DNA from: an uncultured Pelagibacteraceae bacterium
Lineage (GTDB): Bacteria; Pseudomonadota; Alphaproteobacteria; Pelagibacterales; Pelagibacteraceae
Assembly: GCA_902538745.1 (NCBI GenBank)
Contig: CACBGP010000005.1
Span: 1-43,802 of the forward strand
Direction: 5' to 3'
Length of the DNA stretch: 43,802 nt
The notes under the pieces are model-generated. The model saw only the letters and a list, made by a program, of their open reading frames with translations, had not been told where the DNA came from and ran no database searches. Below are positions 26,306-35,053 of this stretch, piece by piece. The position numbers and the translations under genes were made by a program. How positions within the stretch are numbered: the first letter of the stretch is position 1; each line of letters opens with the position of its first letter.

Positions 26306-27358
26306 TTATTTGAATTCATTTAATAAAATTTCTAAATACTCTTTATTTATAAAATTTTTAGTAAAACTTTTCTTGTAAACATTTTCTTCATAATTGGAAT
26401 TATCATAATATTTTATCAGACGTTCTAAATCTAAATTATTTTTAAAAAAAATTTTCTTTGTGCCCAAAATCTCTTTGTTAAAAGAGCAATCATATGCAAA
26501 AATTTTTTTTTTAAGATTTATAGCTTCAATTAGAGTAGGATTAGTCCCACCAACTTTATGTCCATGAATATAAAAATCAAAAAAAGATAAATAATTTAAA
26601 AGTTTTTTTTTATCGTATATTTCACCAATGTAAAAAATATTTTTTGAATTTCTTATTGATGGTAAAATTTTTTTTTTAAAAAATTCACTTTTATAACCGA
26701 TTATAAATAATTTATAATTATCAAGTTTTTTAAAAGTATTTACAATTAGCTCGACACTATTTTCCTCTAAGAGCCTTCCAATTAGATAAAATCTTTTAAT
26801 TTTATTATTTCTATTAATTATAGAATTACTATTTTCAAATTTTGAAGGGTAATAAATTGTTTTACCATAAGACTTATATTTAATCATATAGTATCTCTCA
26901 ATAACTTTCGAGTCGTAGATTTTTGAAATTTTCATTTTAGCAAATATAAATTCACAAATTTTAAAAAAGTTTTTTTTAATGAAATTGTTAGGCCTTCTCC
27001 ATTCTATACCATCTGGATTACAAATAATTTTACAATTAAATAATTTCAACAGAGGAAAAAAGATAGCAGCCCCATATCCAAAGAACAAGAATACACGCAC
27101 CCCACTTATAAACATCAATATTATAGTCACAAAATAATTAAAAAGTATTAATGGACCAGGGAGTCTAGGAACGTAAATTTGTTTAATATTAAAATATTGT
27201 GATTTTATATTTAAGTCTTTGACGCCAGTGCTTACAAAAAAGAACAAATTTGAATTTAATACTTTTTTATCTTTGACAAATTGATCTACAAATGTATCAA
27301 ATGCTCCATAATTAGCAGGTAAACCTCTAATTCCAATTATACCTAATTTTTTTGACAT
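26306..27358 (-). CDS. Glycosyltransferase with DUF1972 N-terminus (GT4-like)
   Basis: The 350-residue protein begins KKLGIIGIRGLPANYGAFDTF, the signature of DUF1972 rhamnosyltransferase-like proteins. A C-terminal GT-B domain follows, with FYLIGRLLEENSVELIV, FYIGEIYDKKKLLNYLSFFDFYIHGHKVGGTNPTLIEAI, the last containing the nucleotide-sugar-binding E-x-I. It probably adds one sugar from a nucleotide donor at the cytoplasmic face. The ATG lies 16 bases inside the end of the next upstream gene. Donor and acceptor are unknown; it is the island gene closest to 5S. Confidence 0.87.
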   Translation of the reverse strand: MSKKLGIIGIRGLPANYGAFDTFVDQFVKDKKVLNSNLFFFVSTGVKDLNIKSQYFNIKQIYVPRLPGPLILFNYFVTIILMFISGVRVFLFFGYGAAIFFPLLKLFNCKIICNPDGIEWRRPNNFIKKNFFKICEFIFAKMKISKIYDSKVIERYYMIKYKSYGKTIYYPSKFENSNSIINRNNKIKRFYLIGRLLEENSVELIVNTFKKLDNYKLFIIGYKSEFFKKKILPSIRNSKNIFYIGEIYDKKKLLNYLSFFDFYIHGHKVGGTNPTLIEAINLKKKIFAYDCSFNKEILGTKKIFFKNNLDLERLIKYYDNSNYEENVYKKSFTKNFINKEYLEILLNEFK

Positions 27359-28404
27359 TGAGAAAAATTTTTAAAAAAGAATACTATTGAACAATAAATA
27401 GCAACATACGAATACCTAAAATAAGATGTGAAAGTAGTACTATACAATGCAATTAAAACTAATAAAATTAATAAACCAATGTTCAAATAACTTTTTTTTG
27501 TTATATAATAAATTCCAAAATTAAAATAAATCATCATTAGCCCTAAGACTTTGAACAGTAAAGATTTTGTAAAAAATAAAAAAAGGCCAGAAAAAATCAA
27601 AGCTGGCCAGGTTATTATTTTATAAAAAAGTGCTAATGGAAAACTCGTATTTTGAAAATTTGGTATTTTATCGTAAACCCTGCCAGTCATATCTCTATAG
27701 TGCCAGCTTTCAAGAGATCCCATCAAATTTAAATTTGTATTTGAAAAAAAATTGAAGATTGATAAGTTTTTTTTCCCAAATAAATCAAATTCATAAAAAA
27801 ATAAGAATAGTAAAGATATTATTAATATTATTGTTGTTAGGATAAATTTCTTTTTAAGTCTAAAAAATTTTTTTATCAAATCATCACAATAAAATATCAT
27901 GTAGTAAAAAATTATATTTTTTTTTACAAAAATACTTAAAAGTAAAAAAGATACTTTTGAAAGAATATTTTTAAAATATAAAAAAGATATTATAAAAAAG
28001 ATTAATATTGTTTCTTTTAAAACATGACCTGCAAGATGTAACCTATAAGGATCAAAGAATAATATTGTGATTAATATGAAAATTTGAAATCTATTCAAAA
28101 AAAATAAATTGTTTTTCAATACCAAATTAAATACCATTAAATTTGTCAACCCAAAAATTATAAAATTAAAGATGATAAAATTTAAGTAATCATAATTTAA
28201 AATTCGTGCAAAAAAATAGAAACCAGTGTAAAATTTATCTATAAAAACTGATGCATGACTCTCATAATTCTTCAAATAATGTAACGAGTCGGGATGATAA
28301 AACTTATCTATGCCAATTAATCTTTCAATGCAAAAAAAAACTATACAAATTAATATTGAAAAAAAAAATACTTTGTAATTATTTATTTTGGATAAATCTT
28401 TCAT
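27343..28404 (-). CDS. Unrecognised polytopic membrane protein in the polysaccharide island
   Basis: About 353 residues with roughly nine or ten hydrophobic helices and few soluble loops. A short N-terminal loop reads FYHPDSLHYLKNY, and a longer central loop (about 220-250) contains ESWHYRDMTGRVYDKIPNF. The layout resembles an EpsG-like or Wzy-type polysaccharide polymerase, but I see no diagnostic motif and cannot exclude another membrane role. I chose the second Met (28404); the frame also allows 28410. The start lies inside the preceding gene, whose stop is at 28379, and the end overlaps the glycosyltransferase by 16 bases, so the three genes are translationally coupled. Confidence 0.75.
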   Translation of the reverse strand: MKDLSKINNYKVFFFSILICIVFFCIERLIGIDKFYHPDSLHYLKNYESHASVFIDKFYTGFYFFARILNYDYLNFIIFNFIIFGLTNLMVFNLVLKNNLFFLNRFQIFILITILFFDPYRLHLAGHVLKETILIFFIISFLYFKNILSKVSFLLLSIFVKKNIIFYYMIFYCDDLIKKFFRLKKKFILTTIILIISLLFLFFYEFDLFGKKNLSIFNFFSNTNLNLMGSLESWHYRDMTGRVYDKIPNFQNTSFPLALFYKIITWPALIFSGLFLFFTKSLLFKVLGLMMIYFNFGIYYITKKSYLNIGLLILLVLIALYSTTFTSYFRYSYVAIYCSIVFFFKNFSQCQKN

Positions 28405-29224
28405 CAACATAGCTAAGAGAGAAATATGAAATTATAAATAAAATTAATAAAAAGTATGAATAGGAGTAAATAGATAAAATCATAAAATATATTAAAGCTG
28501 TAATAAATAAAATTTTTTTGAATTTAGTTATTGTCATTATACCTCTTATCTTTAAATCGAATATCTTTAACTTAATTGATAGAAATATCTGAAATGATAT
28601 ATAAAACAATTTAATTAATTCATTTATTGACACTAATGCAATTACATACAAACTTCCAAAATAAATAATACAAGTCGAAAAAACGTATAAATTTGGTCTT
28701 TTAAGTTCTAGTTGATTACTCGAGTGTATCTTAAAGATATAAAAAACTAGTATACAAATACATAAAAATAGAATTTTTATATTAATAACCAAGTATAAAG
28801 TAAATTTATCAAAAAATAGTAAACAAGAAAGTAATAGTAAAGAAAATTTTATGAATAAGTTTGATTTAAGATATTTTTTTTGCGAAAAAAAATAATCCGC
28901 GTAAATTAATATTAAAGTATAAAGCCAAATTAAAAATGTTAGACTACCCAATGTAAAACAATAAATTGTTGAGAATATAAAAAATATTAAAAAAAATTTT
29001 GTATCTAAAATTTTTTTTTGAGAAAATAATAAAACTACAAAATATGAAAAAATTCCATTTGCAAGTGAATAATTTAAAAAAAAAAGTTTACTAAATTCAC
29101 TTGGAATTAATAAAAGAAAAACTAAATTTGATAAAAAAAATAAGAAATAACTAAAAATATTTATTAAATGTTTATTATTTTCTTTTTTCAATTGGAATAA
29201 ATTTCTTATATTCAAAGACATCAC
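28379..29224 (-). CDS. Unrecognised polytopic membrane protein
   Basis: The 281-residue protein is almost wholly hydrophobic, with about nine helices and very short loops rich in Lys, Asn and Ser. The first 18 residues (MMSLNIRNLFQLKKENNK) are amphipathic and basic. I recognise no family. Its start directly abuts the stop of the O-antigen ligase-like gene and its end overlaps the following membrane gene by 26-32 bases. Function in export or assembly of the surface glycan is only suggested by position. Confidence 0.7.
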   Translation of the reverse strand: MMSLNIRNLFQLKKENNKHLINIFSYFLFFLSNLVFLLLIPSEFSKLFFLNYSLANGIFSYFVVLLFSQKKILDTKFFLIFFIFSTIYCFTLGSLTFLIWLYTLILIYADYFFSQKKYLKSNLFIKFSLLLLSCLLFFDKFTLYLVINIKILFLCICILVFYIFKIHSSNQLELKRPNLYVFSTCIIYFGSLYVIALVSINELIKLFYISFQIFLSIKLKIFDLKIRGIMTITKFKKILFITALIYFMILSIYSYSYFLLILFIISYFSLSYVDERFIQNK

Positions 29225-30538
29225 TTAATTATTTTTTTTTAAGTATAAAATCCCTAGAGGATAAAAATACAATATACTAATCCAATTATTGAAAAAATTA
29301 CCACTCGTTATAAAAGGAAATAAGTTAAAGAATAAGGAAATTAAAATAATTTTTTTTTCAAAGCTTACTTTGGAATAAAAAAGAATCAATGAGATGTAAA
29401 TAAAAATCGAAAATATGAATAAACCTCCGAATAAACCTGTTTCAGAAAATAGCTGAAAATATATATTGTGTGGATGCGTATTTGAACTTTTTATATTTGT
29501 AAACCCAGGGTAATTAAAATCTTTCGGACGATCAAGAAATGCTGCATGAGTTCTAATCAAAAGGTAATCGTCAGTTTGACTAATATACCTGTAGGATTTT
29601 GGTCCAGAGCCAAATATTAAATTATCCAAAAATATTTTTTTTGAAGCCTCAAAATATAATGTGTATTGTAAAGGTAATAAAGTATCATTTCTCGCAAGAG
29701 CGCGAGGTTTTCCGTTTACTTCAATCTCTTTGTAATATGGTTTGTTATTTTTATAATTAAAATTTATTTGAGATAAAGTTTGATCAATTAACCTAAATTT
29801 TACAGACTCGTTGTTTTTGATAATAATAACAAAACTCGTTGAGGTTAAAATTACGAAGGTAAATAAAAAAATTAACTTTTTTTTAATATCGTATTTCCAT
29901 ATCAAAAACAATATCGATAGGAATAACAAAAATAAAAAAATTGATGCTCTTTCACCACTAATGACGATAAGTACAAAAGATAATAATAAAATGAAAAAAA
30001 ATTTATATTTACTTTTTTCTGAAAGAAAAATTAGAGCTATTAGGAGTGGACATAGTCTCACAATATAACTTCCTAAAACACTTTCGTCCCCAAAAAAACT
30101 TGTTATTCTGCCAGGTGGATTGGAAAATCCTAAAATATTTTTCCCTAAAATTAATTGGATTAAACCATCAATAAACAATAAAATGAATGTAAATAAAAGA
30201 ATATTTTTTAAATTTTTAATAAATTTTTTATCATGATTAATTAAATATTTTATTAGTAATAAAAATATTCCAAACCTAAAATAAAAAATATTTTTTATGA
30301 ATATTTTATCTAAATAATCGGATTGTAAGCAGCTGATAATTACGATTGTATAAAATAACATAAATAAAAAAAAATAATTATCCTTTAGTAAAACAAATTT
30401 TCGCTCACGCACGATGTATATCAAAAAGAAAATGCAAGAGGCTGATAAAGCTAAATCTGCAAGAAATGGCCCTGTAATTAAGAAAAATGGAATAGATAAT
30501 ACTAGAATATTGAAAATATTAAGCTCAGTTTTACTCAT
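29225..30538 (-). CDS. O-antigen ligase/polymerase family membrane protein (Wzy_C domain)
   Basis: The 437-residue protein has about ten to twelve helices and a large periplasmic loop (about 235-365). The loop contains FGSGPKSYRY and NTHPHNIYFQLFSETGLFGG, the hallmark of the O-antigen ligase (WaaL) and Wzy-type polymerase superfamily. It either transfers the finished polyprenyl-linked chain to lipid A-core or links repeat units; the sequence does not decide between them. It starts 13 bases after fcl on the same strand and abuts the next membrane gene. Confidence 0.88.
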   Translation of the reverse strand: MSKTELNIFNILVLSIPFFLITGPFLADLALSASCIFFLIYIVRERKFVLLKDNYFFLFMLFYTIVIISCLQSDYLDKIFIKNIFYFRFGIFLLLIKYLINHDKKFIKNLKNILLFTFILLFIDGLIQLILGKNILGFSNPPGRITSFFGDESVLGSYIVRLCPLLIALIFLSEKSKYKFFFILLLSFVLIVISGERASIFLFLLFLSILFLIWKYDIKKKLIFLFTFVILTSTSFVIIIKNNESVKFRLIDQTLSQINFNYKNNKPYYKEIEVNGKPRALARNDTLLPLQYTLYFEASKKIFLDNLIFGSGPKSYRYISQTDDYLLIRTHAAFLDRPKDFNYPGFTNIKSSNTHPHNIYFQLFSETGLFGGLFIFSIFIYISLILFYSKVSFEKKIILISLFFNLFPFITSGNFFNNWISILYFYPLGILYLKKNN

Positions 30539-30551
30539 TCACAATTTTAAA

Positions 30552-31487
30552 TTAAACTAAATTTCTTTTCAAATAATCATTAATCGTAATTGATAATCCC
30601 TTTTTCAGTGATGTTTTAGGTCTCCAGCCGTAACTTTTTGCAAGCGATACATCTAAGACTTTTCTCATTGTTCCATTAGGTTTAGTCTTCTTATAGACAA
30701 TTTTAAAATTAACACCTAAATGTTTCATTATAAATTTAGCATAATCAGTGATACTTTTGTCTTTTCCTGTTCCGATGTTAATTAAACTTTGTGACGTTTT
30801 TTTTTTTAAAAAAAAGATACATGCATCAGCAATATCCTCACTATAAATTAATTCTCTTAAAGGTCTGCCGTCCCCCCAAATACTAATTTCCTTTTTTTTG
30901 TATCTTATCGCATCTATAATTTTTTTAATTAAAGCAGGAAAAAAATGAGACTCTATTGGGTCGTAATTATCATTAATCCCATAAGCATTACAAGGCATTA
31001 AACATTTATAATTTAGTTTATATTGTTTGTTGTAGCTCTGGCAAAGACTTATTCCTGCTATCTTAGCAATAGCATATGGTTCATTAGTTTTTTCTAGATA
31101 GCCTGACAATAAGTATTTTTCCTTAATTGGTTGTTCACTTAATTTTGGATAAATACAACTTGAACCTAAAAATATTAGATCTTTGACTCCAGTCAAATAG
31201 CTTGAGTGAATAACACTATTCTGTATAGTTAAATTATCATATATAAAATCTCCCCCAAATGTATTATTTGCCTCTATGCCACCTACTTTAGCTGCTGCCA
31301 AAATAACAGCGTCAGGTTTGATTTTTGAGAAATATTTTAAAACTTTATTTTGATCTCTTAAATCCAAAAGTTTTCTCGATCTAGTAAAAATTCTATTGTA
31401 ATTTGAGTTTTTAAGTTTTTTTAATATTGCAGATCCAATAAGCCCATTGTGTCCAGCAACATAAATTTTAGATTTTTTGCTGATCAT
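30552..31487 (-). CDS. fcl: GDP-L-fucose synthase
   Basis: The SDR protein (about 311 residues) shows the NAD(P) motif AGHNGLIGS, LAAAKVGGI, FLGSSCIYP, NEPYAIAKIAG (YxxxK catalytic pair), and PCNAYGINDNYDPIESHFFPALI. These identify GDP-4-keto-6-deoxymannose 3,5-epimerase/4-reductase. With gmd it makes GDP-L-fucose from GDP-mannose. I use the ATG at 31487, which begins the conserved N-terminus; the frame extends to a TTG at 31502. It overlaps the gmd end by about 20 bases. Confidence 0.95.
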   Translation of the reverse strand: MISKKSKIYVAGHNGLIGSAILKKLKNSNYNRIFTRSRKLLDLRDQNKVLKYFSKIKPDAVILAAAKVGGIEANNTFGGDFIYDNLTIQNSVIHSSYLTGVKDLIFLGSSCIYPKLSEQPIKEKYLLSGYLEKTNEPYAIAKIAGISLCQSYNKQYKLNYKCLMPCNAYGINDNYDPIESHFFPALIKKIIDAIRYKKKEISIWGDGRPLRELIYSEDIADACIFFLKKKTSQSLINIGTGKDKSITDYAKFIMKHLGVNFKIVYKKTKPNGTMRKVLDVSLAKSYGWRPKTSLKKGLSITINDYLKRNLV

Positions 31488-32517
31488 CTTTATTAAATTC
31501 AAATTCGTATGCCACCATATCCTTGATCAGTTGATGAATGTTGTATTTTGGTTTCCATTTTAAAACTCTTTTAGCCTTAGCATAACTCCCTTTTAATGAA
31601 CTAACTTCTGCAGGTCTAAAGTATTTTTTATTACATTCGATGATCAAATTATTTTTTTCATCATATGCTTTTTGATTAATTCCTTTACCTTTCCATTTAA
31701 TTTTCATTTTTAACTCTTTGGTTACAAAGTTTATAAATTGTTTAATGGTATATTGCTTGCCTGTACAAATTACAAAATCGTCAGGTTTTTTTTGCTGCAT
31801 AATTTTCCACATTGCCCTAACATAATCTTTAGCATGTCCCCAGTCTCTTTTTGAGTTTATATTTCCAAGAACAACTTTTTTTTGTTTTTTTAATTTGATT
31901 CTACAAAGACCCTTGATAATTTTTTTTGTAACAAAATTTTCACCTCTTAGTGGACTTTCATGATTAAATAAAATTCCATTACATGCAAAGAGATTATATG
32001 CCTCACGATAATTGACTGTTATCCAATGAGAGTATAATTTTGCTACGCCATAAGGGCTTCTTGGATAAAAGGGTGTTTTTTCGCTTTGTGTTGCCTCTTG
32101 AACTTTACCAAACATTTCTGATGTTCCTGCTTGATAAAATTTAATTTTTTTTTTTGATTGAACGATAGCGTCCAAAATCCTCAATGTTCCAAGAGCATCT
32201 ACATTAGTTGTATACTCTGGTAATTCAAAAGAGATACCAACATGCGATTGAGCTGCAAGATTATAGATCTCATTTGGTTTAATCTTATTTATTAATTTAA
32301 AAACATTTAACGAATCTGAAATATCACCATAATGCAAATAAAAGTTTGTTTTTTTGATTAGAGGATCTTTGTAAATATCATCTATTCTATAGGTATTTAA
32401 CGTAGAATGTCTTCTTTTTACCCCATGGACAACGTAATCCTTATCTAATAAAAACTTTGAAAGATAGGCACCATCTTGACCGGTCACCCCAAAAATTAGT
32501 GCAATTTTTTTATTCAT
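31468..32517 (-). CDS. gmd: GDP-mannose 4,6-dehydratase
   Basis: The 349-residue enzyme has FGVTGQDGAYLSKFLLDK, GVKRRHSTLNT, NLAAQSHVGISFELPEYT, GTSEMFG and SPYGVAKLYSHW with the YxxxK pair, ending in RPAEVSSLKGSYAKA. This is a standard Gmd, producing GDP-4-keto-6-deoxymannose. It lies downstream of the 465-base region holding gene remnants, so its transcription probably starts near 32520-32600; a TATAAA-like hexamer there is not convincing. fcl follows with overlap. Confidence 0.97.
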   Translation of the reverse strand: MNKKIALIFGVTGQDGAYLSKFLLDKDYVVHGVKRRHSTLNTYRIDDIYKDPLIKKTNFYLHYGDISDSLNVFKLINKIKPNEIYNLAAQSHVGISFELPEYTTNVDALGTLRILDAIVQSKKKIKFYQAGTSEMFGKVQEATQSEKTPFYPRSPYGVAKLYSHWITVNYREAYNLFACNGILFNHESPLRGENFVTKKIIKGLCRIKLKKQKKVVLGNINSKRDWGHAKDYVRAMWKIMQQKKPDDFVICTGKQYTIKQFINFVTKELKMKIKWKGKGINQKAYDEKNNLIIECNKKYFRPAEVSSLKGSYAKAKRVLKWKPKYNIHQLIKDMVAYEFEFNKDDQQKI

Positions 32518-32600
32518 TTAACTGATATTACTGTTTAAGATTTTTTATACTTAAAATTAAATTAATCAAGAAAATAAGTTATTATATCAATCAATTTTAA
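32518..32600. other. AT-rich leader before gmd, no gene
   Basis: I see no gene in these 83 bases. On the minus strand several TATAAT-like hexamers occur (for example TTGATTGATATAAT near 32590). One of them may be the gmd promoter, but no complete -35/-10 pair with normal spacing stands out. Confidence 0.3.
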
Positions 32601-32978
32601 TTAGATTTTATTTTTTGGTATAAAAAAAATATTGACACTATTTTTAGAATATTTCTCTAACTTATATCTTCCATTTATTAACTTTTTAATTTCGTTATCG
32701 TTGAATTTTTTAAATATATTTTCATCATACAGATAAGAATAGCAAAAATATTTTTTTTGAGTATTTCATAAATTTTAAAAAAATTTTCCCTATTATATTC
32801 AGATAATATTATTGGAAAATCTCTTTTCATTTTTTTTGAATAATATTTTGAGCGCATAATAATCTTTGTCGTGGGGTAATAGCATTTTAAGATAGTATAA
32901 ATTGTTATAAATAAAAATTTGTAAAAAAGGTATTTTTTCATTTTTATTTATAAGCTGATATTTAATACCAGATATCAT
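32601..32978 (-). pseudogene. Gutted FkbM-type methyltransferase remnant
   Basis: Three frame pieces read leftwards as one decayed gene. Piece 1 (ATG at 32978, 3 bases beyond the upstream UbiA-family stop) gives about 52 residues including LKMLLPHDKDYYALKILFKKN, like the N-terminus of FkbM-type methyltransferases. Piece 2, in another frame from about 32840, reads KRDFPIILSEYNRENFFKIYEILKK. Piece 3 (32750-32601), reached by one base change in an A8 run (32751-32758), reads YFCYSYLYDENIFKKF and ends VNIFFIPKNKI. The C-terminal pieces match FkbM ends. The SAM-binding core (motif I and the DxEG region) is absent, so an internal deletion plus a frameshift is inferred. Confidence 0.7.
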
Positions 32979-32981
32979 TTA

Positions 32982-33824
32982 TTACTTACCAAAAAATATA
33001 ATCAAAAATAAAACGAAAAAAGCGAAAGAGATAGAAAACTTATCTTTCATACAGTATATGAATGGATCATTTTTGATCTCACCCTGATAGGCCTTTTTTC
33101 TTAGATAAAAAATCCAAGCTGAAAATGAAGTAATTATAAAAAATACAATTATAGTATCATAAAATAAAACTCCATCTCCTAGAAGAAAATAATAAAACAG
33201 AACTAAAACTGATATGAAAAAAAAAATATAGAAAATAAAATCAATATTTGTTTTGTTGTAGTATCTAGACTTATAATATAGACTGCCTGAAGTTTTTAAC
33301 TCACTCATTCTTTTTAGAGCCAATAAAGTTAAAAATAAAGAAAAACTAATTAATACTAAATAAAATGATGAACTTATTCCATAAATATGTTCTCCAGAGT
33401 AAACCCTTAAAAAAAGCATTGATGAAATAAAAATTATATCAATTAAAAAATATTTTTTAAAAAACATTGAATAAATCACACTCAAAAAAAAATAAATATT
33501 TATTATTATTAAAAAATTTATCGATATTAAAGAAGCTAAGATATTAGAGAGAATAAATAAAATACATGAAATAATTTTTGCGTTTTTTATTAATATTTGA
33601 CCAGATTGAATAGGTCTTAATTTTTTTTGTGGATGCTTTATATCTTTTTTAAAGTCTAATAAATCATTAATTATATAACCAGAAGACGCAATTAAACAGA
33701 ATGAAAAGAATGAAATATATACTTTGTAACTTATTAAAAGTTCATATTGGTGAATAAATATAGCGTTAGAGAAGATTAAAAGATTTTTAACCCATTGCTG
33801 CACTCTTAAAAGAGAAAGAATCAT
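32982..33824 (-). CDS. UbiA-family prenyltransferase, decaprenyl-phosphate phosphoribosyltransferase type
   Basis: The 280-residue protein has about eight or nine helices. Its start (SLLRVQQWVKNLLIF) and first Asp-rich motif (NDLLDFKKDIKHPQKKLRPI) match the phosphoribosyl-transferring branch of UbiA enzymes, such as mycobacterial Rv3806c. That enzyme makes polyprenyl-phosphoryl-5-phosphoribose from PRPP. The second helical half has ALKRMSEL, also shared with it. I infer that it starts polyprenyl-phosphate pentose synthesis used by the DprE1/DprE2 pair at 38597-40581. Aromatic prenyltransfer is less likely given the RVQQWVKN and HPxKxxRPI pattern. Its start overlaps the methyltransferase stop by one base. 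Confidence 0.88.
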   Translation of the reverse strand: MILSLLRVQQWVKNLLIFSNAIFIHQYELLISYKVYISFFSFCLIASSGYIINDLLDFKKDIKHPQKKLRPIQSGQILIKNAKIISCILFILSNILASLISINFLIIINIYFFLSVIYSMFFKKYFLIDIIFISSMLFLRVYSGEHIYGISSSFYLVLISFSLFLTLLALKRMSELKTSGSLYYKSRYYNKTNIDFIFYIFFFISVLVLFYYFLLGDGVLFYDTIIVFFIITSFSAWIFYLRKKAYQGEIKNDPFIYCMKDKFSISFAFFVLFLIIFFGK

Positions 33825-35053
33825 TATTTAAAAATTTTGGGAGAAGGAAGTGGTATAATAAACTTTCCTTTATATCCTTTGTTTTTTAACTTTTTTATTA
33901 AGGTTTCATTAATATGCCATGAAAACATTAAAAGATAATCTGGCTTAAGTTTATTTAAAAATTTTTCAGATATAATCTTAATATTATTAGCTGGTACGAA
34001 TTTTCCAATTTTATGAGATCCCTCAATTTCAAAAATAAATTCGCATAAATCTGAATTAATACCTGCAAAATGTATTAAAGTCGTTGATCTAGATGGTGCA
34101 CCAATTGCCATGACAGATTTATTACTTTTTTTTATTTTTTGTAAAAGATTTAATAATTTCACTCTATTTTCAAAAATTTTAAGTGTAAATTTTCTTAAAT
34201 TTTTTTCTGTTAACATCTTTTTTTCATATTTTAAAATTGACTTAACACTTTTTTTAATTTTGTATTTATTTTTATTACAAGCAAACACCCTTATTGAGCC
34301 TCCATGTGTTTTTATTTTTTTTATATCGAAAATTTCCATATCATTCTTAGCAAACAATTTTTTCAAGTGAGTGACTGAATAATATCTTAAATGTTCATGA
34401 TAAATGGTATCGTATTGAAGAGTCTCAATTAAGCTTGGTAAATAATGACTTTCAGAAACAAAAATACCTTTTGTATCAAGAATCTTTTTTATATTCTGAA
34501 CAACATCGTTAACATTATCTATATGTGCAAATACGTTGGTTGCTGTAATTATTTTACATTTACCAAATTTTCTTTTTATTTGATTTGCTGTTTTCTTATT
34601 GAAATAATCAATTATTGTTGGAATACCTTTTTTAATTGCTTTTTTGCCAATATTTTCTGGTGTTATTCCTAAAACTTTTGATTTATTTTTGAAGTTTGAC
34701 AACAAGTTTCCATCATTTGACCCTATGTCTAATATAAGATCATTTTTTGAAATAAACTTTTGATTGAACAAGTGGTCTGATAATTCCTTGAAATTATCTC
34801 TAAGAATTTTAGTTGTGCTACTTGTATATGGATAACTTTTTGGGAATAATATTTTTTTATCAATGATCTCTCTTAATTGGAATAATTCACAATTTATACA
34901 TTTAACCAAACTTAGAGGAAATAATTTGCTATCAGTAGCACTCTCTTTAGTGTAGTCATTTACAGTTGGTTGGTATCCTAAAAAAACAATATTTTTTAAA
35001 TTTTTTCTTTTACAAAATTGGCATTTATTAATAATTTTAAAATTTGATTTCAT
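33824..35053 (-). CDS. SAM-dependent C-methyltransferase acting on nucleotide-linked sugars
   Basis: About 409 residues in the TylC3/NovU-like three-domain layout. A zinc site comes first (CQFCKRKN and CINCELFQ, about 10-55), then a SAM domain (LILDIGSNDGNLLSNF). The motif YDTIYHEHLRYYSV holds the catalytic His/Tyr cluster, and a C-terminal Rossmann-like domain follows (VMAIGAPSRSTTLIHFAG, FEIEGSHKIGKFVP). Members methylate carbon 3 of 4-keto-deoxy sugars. I place the start at 35053 because ATG there overlaps the upstream stop by 4 bases; the frame extends three codons further to 35062. Confidence 0.92.
   Translation of the reverse strand: MKSNFKIINKCQFCKRKNLKNIVFLGYQPTVNDYTKESATDSKLFPLSLVKCINCELFQLREIIDKKILFPKSYPYTSSTTKILRDNFKELSDHLFNQKFISKNDLILDIGSNDGNLLSNFKNKSKVLGITPENIGKKAIKKGIPTIIDYFNKKTANQIKRKFGKCKIITATNVFAHIDNVNDVVQNIKKILDTKGIFVSESHYLPSLIETLQYDTIYHEHLRYYSVTHLKKLFAKNDMEIFDIKKIKTHGGSIRVFACNKNKYKIKKSVKSILKYEKKMLTEKNLRKFTLKIFENRVKLLNLLQKIKKSNKSVMAIGAPSRSTTLIHFAGINSDLCEFIFEIEGSHKIGKFVPANNIKIISEKFLNKLKPDYLLMFSWHINETLIKKLKNKGYKGKFIIPLPSPKIFK

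Noticed and set aside
32678-32941. Open frame of 87 codons as an independent small protein
   Set aside because: Only its second half resembles a known family (FkbM C-terminus), and that similarity continues in another frame after an A8 run. It is better explained as part of a decayed gene.
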